This document shows, piece after piece, positions 26,280 to 38,300 of a stretch of 64,000 nt of DNA (position 1 is the stretch's first letter; every line of letters begins with the position of its first letter). A program made the translations under genes and the position numbers. The stretch is taken from assembly GCF_029227915.1 (NCBI RefSeq), contig NC_079882.1:29068001-29132000 (forward strand), in the 5' to 3' direction. Origin of the DNA: Hydractinia symbiolongicarpus. Lineage: Eukaryota; Cnidaria; Hydrozoa; Anthoathecata; Hydractiniidae. Under the pieces are notes generated by a model. That model searched no databases. It was not told where the DNA came from and saw only the letters and a program-made list of their open reading frames with translations.

Positions 26280-26358
26280 GTCGTTTTCATGTCGCATGAC
26301 ATTTCTACTTCTCCGCTGAAGAATTCTTCCTGTCATTTCGAAATTTAATGGTTTTTCT

Positions 26359-29300
26359 TCACGTGTTGAACCATCTAGCCATGGGAATGGCAGCATTCTG
26401 CTCTGAAGTCTCTTTTAATTCGTCACCTTCGTGATCTTCGGATTCTACTGGACTAAGATCCGGAAACATGTCGGGAAATTTAAATGTTCCTTCGCGCTAT
26501 AGAGATAAAATTGACTCAGACATAAAAAACTTAAATCTTTTAGTCACATCGAAGAAAATAAAACGCCCGTAAGAAAATCATAGTATCTTTCCAAGGTTTT
26601 AACATGGTTGACTTCAGAAAAAGAAAGTTTTTTTAAAACTAACTGTTAAGATTATCTGGACGAATGCGATTTATGTGTTTCTGTCGACTCAATGATTCAT
26701 TCGCATTATATGGTTGGTACTTACCAGCATAACATAAGCTATTTTGATGTCAGGAGTTTTTTTTATCACGACATCATTTCCGTAGACGAACTGCTTAACT
26801 TTACCTAAAAAATAGTAAAAAATATTCGTTAAAATCGAATAGAACCCGAGCCTAGAAAGGTGATTTTTAAAAAAAGAAGTTCAGTTGGAACCTCTAAATT
26901 ATTCGGATCTCCATAGTCTTTCACTCTCCCACACACTTGGAATTTTGTCCAATTATACGATATTTTTACATATACTATTAAAATGTGAGGTTTGCATGTT
27001 CTTCGTTGCTTTTTTAACAGCACCCTTTTTTTTAAAAAAAAGCATGCGGTAAAATTTTTTTTTGACTTGATTATGCTTAGCATTCTAAACCCCAACCTTG
27101 GATATGTTTATATTATGCTTATCTTGAAGAATGAACATCTGCGCGCAATTTTTTTTTTTCATATAAATACAAAAGTTTAAAATTGCCTATGTAAACTACA
27201 ATCCTAAACATGATATTTTCGCCGTTTTTTGGCTAATTCTCGAAATGGCCAAATGTCCAGAAATGATGTACTTCACCAGAACTCCGCAGCCGATAATATG
27301 ATGTTTACAATAATTGTTCAGGATTGTAGGTCTAGAGTTTTTAAACGCGTCAAACGTTTTATTTAACATTCTACAAAGTGATAAACAGAATGAAGTTGAT
27401 TCCGCAACATACGTAAAACTGAAACTTTTGGAAACCATACTACAGGAAAAGTATAGCAAGATTAAAAAAATATGCTTACATATTTCCCCAGTTCATGGAT
27501 GCTTACATACTTAAATTTTTGGACATTTTCACGTATATGCTTGTATAAAAGAAAAATATTAATAAAATGTTTTTTTCTACAAAAAGTACCGAATTTTTAG
27601 CATTTGCAAAAATTAATTCCCTAAATCTAGGGAAAATACAGTCACCGACAAAAATATATATCGCCAAAAACGCATTTTAAGATCACTTATTCGCAAAAAC
27701 AATTTAATAGTTCCGCAAATATTTATTCAGCAAATATGTTGCTACATTAGGATTTTGATTACAAGCGCTGTAACAGAAGTTCTATTTTTACAATTGACGA
27801 ATGTCTCTATTTATCTGTTTTCTTCCTCTTTTAGAAACGAGCACATCTGCAATGGAAAACTTGTTTTGCTCAGTGCACAAATTTTTGACGAACTTGTTGA
27901 ACTGAGGTAGGTGATGTAATTGGCTAAACTTGAGATGACAGAAAGCAATCTTAAAAATTTTTAACGCTAATAGTACCAGGCACTTTGGTCTAGTGTAGCA
28001 CCGAGGGAGGGGTTGGGAGGGGGACAAAGTGTCCGTGGGCCATAAATCCAAAAGGACTTATGGTCGGGTGAAAAACTTGGCATATTTCTGTACAATACAA
28101 ACAGATTCCAGGTAAAAAAATAATTAATCACATCAAGCCTAAAATAGGCTATTTTCCCCAATCTATAATATATTCGAATTTTTCAAGCAATACTGACGAT
28201 AGGGCCTAAATGTTTGTTAGACTCACTTAATAATAAAGAAAAATTCAATATATATGAACTTAATAACGAAATTACGGTTATAAAATAAATTTCAAGAAAT
28301 ATTGATGTTCATGTCAATTAACTGTTTAGAATATGGCATTTATAGATGTTATGGTATGGAAAACAAAATAAAAACGTCACTGCGACCAGAATAAAGTCAT
28401 TTCGCTGGATCGATATTTCCTTCAAATCTGTTCTGTATTTTATCCCTAAGATCGATATATCTCCTTAGCAACACCTTAGTAATCAACTGTAACGAACATA
28501 CATGTTATACATCCTCGTCCTCAGGGTTTGTGCCTATGTCCAACCCGCCAGCGTGTACTGGACGGCTAAACAAGACCCTGGTACAAGCTACTTTTCAAAA
28601 TCAGTATATTGGCTATTATAAATACTTAATGATTTATCACGCTGTTAAATTTCCTGCGGCTAGTAAAAGCAACTTGATCGAGTTCTTGTTATTCGCATTG
28701 CGAGGACGATGTATTTTGGTTGTTGATGTTATTGAAAGCTTGACTTTATAAAGTTTTATTTCAAACCAAGTTATTATTTGTTCACCTCAAACTATATTTA
28801 TAGTAATGAAATCTTTTAAGAAGCATTACTTATCAACAAAATGTTGTAACGTGTGATTAGATAAAGTTGATTTTGTTGAGATATACTGATACAAGACAAC
28901 CTAGACTCAATTTAGCTGGCTAGCTTTTATATTGTGAAAGTCGAGTACCTCTTTAGCAATAAGTATTAAGTCTGAGATTGTGGCATCTAGCTAGTTATAC
29001 TCAACAAGGAAACAAAACCAAAATATATCTTACAAATGTTGGCTAAATAACTTTTTATAAGCAACCTAGTTGATAATACTAGGCTTAAAATTGGGTCAAA
29101 TTAACATATTGCTTAGAAACCTTCAGTTCTTATATCTACGCTACGATCCATTCTCTTCCCTCAGCTAGTAACTTTTCCAGTTAAGCTATAGCGATAGTTT
29201 TCCCAGAAGCAATACATACTTCGTTTAAACAGCAATATGTGCTTTAGCATGATACATTCACTACTGATGAACATGCTCCGAAGAGTCAACGTCTGGTTCA

Positions 29301-32300
29301 AATTTCCCCAATTGTGTTGGTAAAATAAAGGTTGTATATGTTTAAAAAAACAGCTAAGAAACTTGTGGTCAAGAAAGGCTTTAATGTCTGGCCCAAGAAA
29401 GAGACTAATCTACTTCTTTATCACCTAGATATGTTATATATTATATAGCTAGGGGGGGGGGGGGGGGGGCATTCAATAATTAAGTAACACCCAAATTAGC
29501 CATTGTTTACCACAACCCACCCTTGTAACGCATCGTAACAAATCTAGTACCACCCACCCACCCTTTGTTACGTCTATTCATTTCCATAGTAAAATATTCA
29601 TTTTCATAGTATCAAAAACCTTCATGTATCAGATAATCAGGCAAACTTAGTGCTCTAATATGAGAAAAAGATGTAACACAGCCATATATTTAGCACGCAA
29701 GATGACATTTTTGGTACTTTTGTGTAAGTCCAGAGACAAGAAACAATTTCAAGATCTAGATCATTCTCTAAAATAACTAAAAATATCCGTCCATTTTAAC
29801 CCTCCACCCAAACTTTTGTAACAGTGCATAACAAAAATGATCACACCCCTCACCCCTCAGGCGTTACATAATTATTGAATGGCCCCTAGTTACATATTTT
29901 TTTCTTGGTGCAGGTGTAAATCCATTTTGTGGCGTTTCAATTACAAATTTGTTTTAAAATGTGAGAACTTTCTAGCTAGCTTACATGTGACTGGTGTGGC
30001 TAAATTTTGCACAAGTGTGATGTGTCTGCTAGCTAGCTATACATGACAGACCAACAAAATTTTAAACTTGTTGTTAGCTAAGTAGTCACACCAGTTATTT
30101 AAGATTGGAATATGCATTAAACTGGCCTGACTAAAACTACACTTTTGGAAGAACACTTGTTTTTTTAAATAGAAAAATCAATAAAAAATAAGAATTATTT
30201 TTATTTAGTAATGGCTTAATACACCTGCCTATGTACATGCTAACAAGCTAGCTAGCTAGCTAGCTAGCTACATGTCTTTTCTTGTTCAACTAGCTAAATC
30301 GCCAAAAGTCACGTTTTTACAAAGCTTTAAGAAGAACCTTTAATTTCATTCAATTTGTCAACAATGGAAATCTGCCAACATAACATCTTTCATGAAAATT
30401 TTCACTGTTTTGCTCAGCGTTTTTTTAGTCAATCTTTTTTAATCCTCTCATCTTTGATGTAAACCAATCGCATTACAGATCCCACCAGCCTGTACCAGGT
30501 GTTTTTTTGCTGCCGGCCTCGATGTCAACAAGGCAAAAGCCCCTGGGGACGAGGTTGCATGCAATTAATAATTTTATAACCAGTACAACATTGGACAGCA
30601 ATTATAGATGAAATTTTAAAATTTACAAAAAATACCCCCAATCTGAAAAATGCATTTCCCACGCAAAGAGATTTACTTTCATCAACACTTTTCATTATTG
30701 AAACAACACATCCTGCGAATTAACCTTACAGTCACTTCTCCCTTCTTATCAATTCAAACAGGCATATAGAATTTTAAAACAAACAAAACACTTTATTCGC
30801 ACTAATTTTAGCAAAAATTTGGACCGCTAGAACACTATTAGTACAAATAATGCCGTATTAAAAGGTCACGTGACTTTAACATTCCGTGATAAAATTCAAA
30901 ACATAATATTAACAGTTAGTGTTCGAAATTTAGTACAGAAATCACGTGTTTGCGCGGAACAAAACCTTTTCGAGAAACAAGATTGTCTTTATGATGTATA
31001 ACAACTTTAAACAGGTAATTCTATTGTTTAAATAACCGAAACAAATCCATTTATCTAAACCTCCGAATTTTATTGTTTTTCCTTACTTGTGGCGGAAATT
31101 GGAACCACAAATACTATGAGCATGAAACATATTATTTAGGAAACAGAATTTTTGCTGCGTAAAAATTAGTAATGATAAGGTAGATCAAGAAATGTCACAG
31201 AAAATGGCACAGAAATTTTTGTAAATTTGTAAATTCTCATTCATTTCGCAAAAAATTGGTCGGTAATCATTTTTAAATTGACCAATTCCCGTAATAAATT
31301 CAGTTTGTTACAAATGCTTTTATAGCTAATTTGGTGATAGATATTTGAAGAAAAAATTCTGGATATATACGTGAGAAAAAGAATTGAAGTCTTTAATAGT
31401 CTAAAATCTTTGTTTTCACGATTTCTTTCAGTGGCCCCTGATGGGGCTTTTTAAATGTTTGGGGTCTTAGGAGGGCGCTTTATAGAAAGAAGAGTAAATA
31501 TAGAAGGAGAGAACTAAATAAAACGAAGAATTTTAAACACGATAACTATTTATGATAGCAATAAACATTAATTCTTTTCTCTAACCATCCTACTCCACGT
31601 TGTGCTCCTTTTGTGACGTCAAAGGGATCCGCGATAGCATCTACATCACATGTGCGTTGTAGTTGATCAAGTAAACAGTTCACGCTGAATTAGCATGTGC
31701 ACATCACTGTATACGACGTCAAATCAGGGAATGATATCGACTACTGTCTCTTACTCATTTCTTTTTTTTACTCATTTGAGGATGAAGGGGTGGCTGTAAA
31801 CCAATTAGGATGGGGGGGGGGCTAAATAACACTTTAAAATTTATAAGAAGCTGATTAAAAGAAGGGAGGGGCGCAATACAGGAAGAGTGTTTAACAGAGG
31901 ATCTTTCCTTGTTGTTTCGGTGGCCACTATTTTTTTCTCCTACCAAGACTGTTTTAAAGTTAATAAAAAGTGACTAGTCAGAAAAAGGTTTTTTCTTAGA
32001 TCTTTTTTTTCTTTTAATCTCAAGATACATATCAAAAATGTATATTTGCGAAAGCCTGTAAATTTCTCTGGCAAAAGCTTGTACTCCTAAAGTCTCCCAG
32101 TAATAGGTACCAAATTGATCATTATATATTTCTTAACAGAGCTACACAGATTTCTCCAAAAAATAAATTGTATAACTTCGTACCTGACTGTATTCTTGTA
32201 TGAACTTTTGCAACTGGAACACTATAAATCTTTTCCATGTAATTCTTTATGTCTATCTTTGACATGCTAAATAATGTAACATACTTTGAAAAAAAAGACA

Positions 32301-35300
32301 TTACATTTCTATGATTTTAAAAGTTTGCAGTGAAACTAACTAGTCGGTAGGTCTCATACATACACACTTTTTATATAAGAATAATTCTTTAAGGACACAA
32401 ACTTCAGGTTTGCAAAAAATAAGAACAGTAAGAACAGCTTCGAGCTTATCATTGTTTACATAACTCCCACAATTTTCATAACTGCTAAATTAATATATTT
32501 GCTAGATTGTTCATGAACACAATTATAGAGCTCCATTAGCATCAACAAGGACATCCCATTTTGTCATAGAAACCCATAAGCTTTAGAGATATCCAAGAAA
32601 AAAATAACATATATTTAAACTAAATTCTAAAGTGGTATTTTTACTAAGACCAAATCTGGCTAAGGGTCAAAAAATAAGAACAGCCAGTCTTTACGGGAGC
32701 CGATAGGTGCAAGAAATCTTTCCCGAAAAAAGTGAAAATCTCTTTCAAAATGGAGAAAATCTTATTCAAAATGGTGAAAATCTCTTCCAAAAAATATAAA
32801 AATCATTTTCGAAATGGTAAAAATGTTTCCCGAAAAAAGAGAACATATTTCTTAAAATACATGACCTTAACCTCGTTTCCAGGGTATTTTATATCTTGTA
32901 TCGACCACAAAAACATAGCGAAAGGCTATGACCGCAAGGCTTGGTAACGAGGTACAAGACCTCATTTCTTTTAATCTCCAGAAAATACAACCGAATTGGT
33001 ATTTGGTAGGTGAATTAATAAGAAATTAGCTATTTTAGCAAAATTACAGAGTTAAAGACTTGCCCCTTTTTACCCAGTGCACACAGCCCCACCCAAGCGA
33101 ACTATTGTTGGAACAAGTTTTTACTTTTGTGCCGCATATTCAGGACGCTAATCAATCAGAATACAGAGTTTCAGAATAAACGACCACTTCGCTACATATT
33201 GGAAAACAGATTTCTCTCTCCTTTAAACTTCCTAGTAGTTATTACTGGTGAAAGTGTCATTAGTGATGCAACATGGGCGAATATGCAATTATTTAACTCT
33301 AAAAAAGAAGTAACATTAAGAGAAGTTCATCTTTATTTTTCCGCATGTATAACATGACGGCATACAAATGCTTGGCCGAGTGGAAGTTCTCAGGTGGCGA
33401 CATTCCCAGCAAATCAATCAAGTAGTTGAAGTATTCATAGTAATTATTCTCGTCCTCATTTTCTTGATCGTCACCGGAGATGAGTTCATCCATTTCATCC
33501 AAATCATCACTATCACATAATTTCAGACGACTTTCCCCTTCAAATTTTTCTGGGAAATGGAACAATTCATCAGAAATACCGGAAATACAACTCTAGCTCA
33601 TTAGCAGGATTACATAATCCATCATTAACCATTTCTTTAAAGAAATCTATCATAAAAGAGCTTCAATTTCGGCGAAGAAATGACCACCATCCCTCAATCC
33701 GTTGATTACTGTGTGAAGGACTGTACATATGTGACTTTGTACCTGCGTTCTTATCACCGTGATTACGCCGCCAATAACATTGAATAGTAGCTAGAGTTAC
33801 ATTTTCAGTACCACAATCACTCCTCACTTTCTCTGGACATCCACCATTTCTCGGACGGCACTTAAAAATAACCGTGCAATAACTTCTGGATTATTATTTG
33901 AATGTACTGCTCTGAGCCATATGATTTTTCGGCTATATCTGTCAACGCAACCATGATTTGGTAATCCATACGGCTTTAACTTATCGTAAACATCTATGTG
34001 CCACATATCGTTTGGTCCTCGTACATTATAACGCCTTCTCACTAATCTACGTTTCCCACGTTCTATGCAACCTATGCATGACTAAGCACAGTATCATAGG
34101 GACTTTAGCTTGATATGCATGACTAAGCACAGCATCATAGGGACTTTACCTTGATATGCATGACTAAGCACAGCGTGGTAAGCACTTATCCCTGTAGGTC
34201 TTGGATGATCATGGATTTGTTGTGGTTGACTGTAGCGTGCGCGTGCGCGAGATGTGCGTTGCGCCAGAAGGAACATTTCTCTATCTCTATGATATACTGC
34301 CAATTAAACTACATTGCTTAATTGGAATAGCTAGCTAAACTAGGAGGAAGAGTATTATATGGTTTATTTTAAGCAGTATTCCCTGGACTGTCCTTTTCAT
34401 TCTCTTTAATTTACTTTTTCCGCTAAAAAAGGGAACTTGAGGGTACCGCCATTATACTCGGCACCAGACCTCAACTCGTCCCAGTTCTATTTAGAGAAAC
34501 ATTTTCATCATCTCTCGGGAAACATTTCCACCATTTTGAATAACATTTTAATTATTTTGAATAACATTTTTACTATTTCGGCAAAACATTTTCACCATTT
34601 CGAATAATAAGACGTAGTAACAAGACGAAATATCTGTTAAAATAAAATAAAAAAGATGTCATCATCAATCAAACTTCTCGTACTTATTTTTATTGTGAAG
34701 TCATATGCCCGAATTAATATATTTAACATTTTTACTATTTTGAAAAACATTTTCACACAATATCGAAAAATATTTTTTGAACCTATGCCGTAAGTCTTGG
34801 TTCTTGTAAAGTGCAAAACTATTACTGAGATATTTTAAAATTTGTTAAGATATCACTCTTTATGGAGCTAAGCCAGTGAGCAAAGCAAGGTGAGCGCAAG
34901 CGAAGCCCATTTGCCATTTAGGCGAGCCAAAATATTTCTTATCAAGGAACTTTTTTAAAAAGTTAGTCAAGTGTCCACTTATGAGCTTTAGTCCAATTCT
35001 GCCTATGACTCCTAGATTAAAAAGTATTTTCCTACTGGCATATTTCAAAGAAGATACTTTTTGCGTACTGGGTTTAAAGTGCCTTTTCGGCGCAAAATGT
35101 GCAAATCAAAATTGCAAATCAATTACGACATTCAAAATTTCTTCTGTGTTTTATGATGGCTACAAATCTGTGCTTTAAAGAAGGAAAAAAAAGAAATGAA
35201 CTCAGGTTTGTAACAATATTACTTTAACTTTTTAGGGTGAAGAACTAATTTTTTTTTAATTTATCTTTTATATAGCTAGCTAAAGAATTTTTCCAACAAA

Positions 35301-38300
35301 CGTCCAAACCTGCTTTTATTTCTCCTTACACTACAATAAAATTATGTCTTTTTATTTTAGATTACTTAACCAGTACCTACAAAACGATGGTGATAGCAAT
35401 AGATAGTTTTAGTATAGAAATATTCTTTAATAAATATATATTGTAGAGAACTTTAAATATGCTTGCCGGTAAAGAAAATGTTTCTTGTACCCTTTCTTTG
35501 TTTGGTAATTTACCTTAGTTTAGTGTACAAAAAATAAGAATGCCATTTTTACTGCATTGATTGATAACTGTCAAAAGTCAACGTACACAGGGTAGTTTAA
35601 TGTTGTTGGCGTTATTTAATGAAAACATAACAAAGCAATCCAACTTAAAACAACGTTTATCCGTTATGTTGTAACTTTCGAATGTTTTTTAAATCCAAAG
35701 ACGCTGCATGGCGGTTAATGTGTACATTGTTCTTGATGTTGTTTTGGGGTTAAGGATACGTCAAACCCTTTTTTTGATTTTTTCTCAAAAAAAACATTTT
35801 TATGCCTTCGGGAAGCAAATGGTTCATAGAATATTTATTTGAAAAAAAATGTATAAATTTATAACACAAAAAGGAGGAAATTAGGAAAGGATAAAGTAAC
35901 AAACATTTTTTTCAAACCTTCTTTGTTTAAAAATTGAAAAGAATTTAAATCTTGCACACATGAGCATGTTTTTTTTTCTAATATGCTGAAGATATGAGGG
36001 TATTTTTTGAAGTTGATCATTTGAACATTTTCAAAATGATTATATACTCATTAATTAAGGTAGATATGAATAAAAACCTATGAACTACATATCATTGAGA
36101 ACACCAGTTGAAACAATTAAAAAATATTTTCTGGTTATTATTTTTTTTTATTTATATTTACATTATAAAGGATGCAATTCCACCAGCTATTCAGTAACTT
36201 TTAGCACCGATTTTTATAAAGCTTGGAGACGAGAAGTTTTTGGAAGGATGTCGAAATGTAGTAACTTCAAACTAAAACGAATCAATCCATCACATATTAT
36301 GGTCTCTTGCCCCAAAAGAACATTTTACGTCCTCAGAGGAAAGTGAATTTAAGAATACAGTGGCTGACAGTTTTAAACACATAGAAGGAGTGCAGTATGG
36401 ATCAGCAAAATTTTACAATAATTAGCTGCAAGAAAATGTATTTTTCCACATTATCTTATACTTTATTTTCCTGGAATACAGTCTTTCCTATCAATTTATT
36501 CATTTCCCAAACAAAAGGCGCTGGGAACGGGGTTATGCTTAGCAAGTGAGTTTACGTTATTTCTCTTTCAATATATAAATAATTTATTAAAAAAAGCCAC
36601 ATGCTGTAGAATCATGACGCATCAGCACAATTTTGTATCATACAGAGCATGCAAACCTGAAAAAATTCTTTTCTTTGTTTCGAATTACTGAAGCGTGAGG
36701 ATGTTCAAGGCTGTTTATCTTGTAAACATATTTTTCTCGATGTTGCTCTACATTTTAGGGTAGAAAGTACAGGGACTTCAATATATCGAGACAAATTAGC
36801 ACATAATTATTATCAAGATATTAAGCTCTCTAAAGGTGTTAGTTTTTTTGAAAAAAATGTACCATTCAGAGGTTACCATGTGATAAAGTTTATTTTTATC
36901 AACGAAGAAGTACCAAAATCAATTTTTCGTAATAAAACTAAAAATATGTTTTTAGAAAAAAAAACGCAGGCACCTTTTCCATGCCCATGGGGAGCTGAGT
37001 TTAATGATATAACTTAGTAAAAGTAAAATGCTTGTACCTTCTACCCTCAAGTATCAGAGACTTTGAAAACATGATCGATAATTTTTTACACTTTCCATTA
37101 TTTCGACGAATAATAAGAATAGCATGGCTACATAGGAAATTTGATAGGCTTTCAGAATATATATACTTTTATAACGTTAAATTTTATAGTTTAGGAAATA
37201 TACGCATTATTCTCAACATGGGCAAAAAGGGTTTGACGTAAAATCATAATAATTTCAATGTTTATTGCAAATAGTTCTGAGTACTAAAATGCTTATTCTG
37301 CAAACTTTGTGGCCAAATAATTTCAGTCCAAATGAGCCCCCAGAGTAAGTGGTTCAATACCTGAATTCTTAAACTAACAACACAGAAGATGGAAAGAAGC
37401 AATTATGTAGATAAAACCTCTTTGTTGTGTTTTCTATAAATAACTAGTCGTTAGCCTGTGGAAAAATCTTTTTATACCGCATTGCATGTGTCTCGCTACT
37501 TGGGCAGCTAAGGTACCATTTTGCGTGAGGGACAGACATATACAGGTATTATATATAATACTGGTCGTTAAAAAAATCCACAGGTTCGCCCGTCCTTTAT
37601 ATTCACCCGTCGCAACAAAGTGGATGAAAATATATCGCAATTGATATTCGTGTTTCCGTAACATCACTTTCTAACTTGGCATGGGGTCCACGCAGAGACA
37701 GACAGACAACAGCTATTATTATAGATTTCTTACAACGTGTATATGGCGTTTGCCACTTGCTGAAAAACAAATGCGTTATAACAGATTTACCATTTTAAAT
37801 AACTTGTACAAAACTGCACCTGCACTCTCATTGTTAAAAGAAAAACCGGAGAATATTGCAAAAAACTATAAGTATAACTATTGCCAAAAAGTGAAAAAAA
37901 AACCTGGGGCGAGGTTTCTTGGGGACTTGTAAAATGTTATAAAAATATTTTCGCTTGTAAACATGTTCTTGTGGTCGGATTCGCGTCATAACACTGATTG
38001 AACCAATCACGGGCCAGTATTCAGGTTAAGCAGCCATTATGAAATGGTGTACAAATGCCGTAATCAGAATGTTTTTGTGATGAAACCTTCATAACTACAA
38101 TACTGCATTTTTTTAGAGATTTTTTTTTTTAGTCAAATCTTTAATATGTTTTAGATGCTGCTTAATTTTTGCCATTTTGTGACATTTTAACACAGTTTTG
38201 CTTGTAAATTCTGTTTAGTTAAGGTTGCTACTGTGAAGGTTTTACCATGAAAAGTCCATATGTACCCCATCGGAGAGCAACGAAGGAGAACATTCTGACA

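Larger units (their letters stand above)
25314..26358. other. Intergenic DNA: MASK upstream region and MRPL23 3' flank
   Basis: The MASK promoter should lie just above 25313. A CRE/ATF-like TTACGTCA lies at 25541-25548, the same octamer (inverted) as upstream of BNIP1. A short 3' SINE fragment sits at 25824-25880 and a candidate MRPL23 poly(A) signal at 26274-26279. The rest shows nothing recognisable. Confidence 0.45.
32692..34792 (-). mobile_element. 2.1 kb DNA transposon with integrase gene, subterminal repeats and 6-bp target duplication
   Basis: The left terminus TACGGGAGCCGATAGGTGCA and the inverted right terminus TACGGCATAGGTTCAAAAAA are matching terminal inverted repeats. Inside each end is an inverted array of ~22-bp units of the type AACATTTTCACCATTTTGAAT (32700-32850 and 34490-34770). 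The element is flanked by the perfect hexamer AGTCTT at 32686-32691 and 34793-34798, a target duplication. It carries a decayed DDE integrase gene on the minus strand. TIR plus rve-like integrase plus 6-bp duplication recalls the IS3EU-type superfamily, but that assignment is from memory. Confidence 0.85.

Noticed and set aside
28393-28500. Minus-strand exon (LLRRYIDLRDKIQNRFEGNI) after an AG
   Set aside because: It is open and ends in a stop, but no upstream minus-strand exon joins it and MRPL23 is already complete without it.
36080-36346. 88-codon + frame inside the TIR-bounded interval
   Set aside because: No recognisable domain, and the flanking sequence shows no gene signals. It is not listed as a gene.
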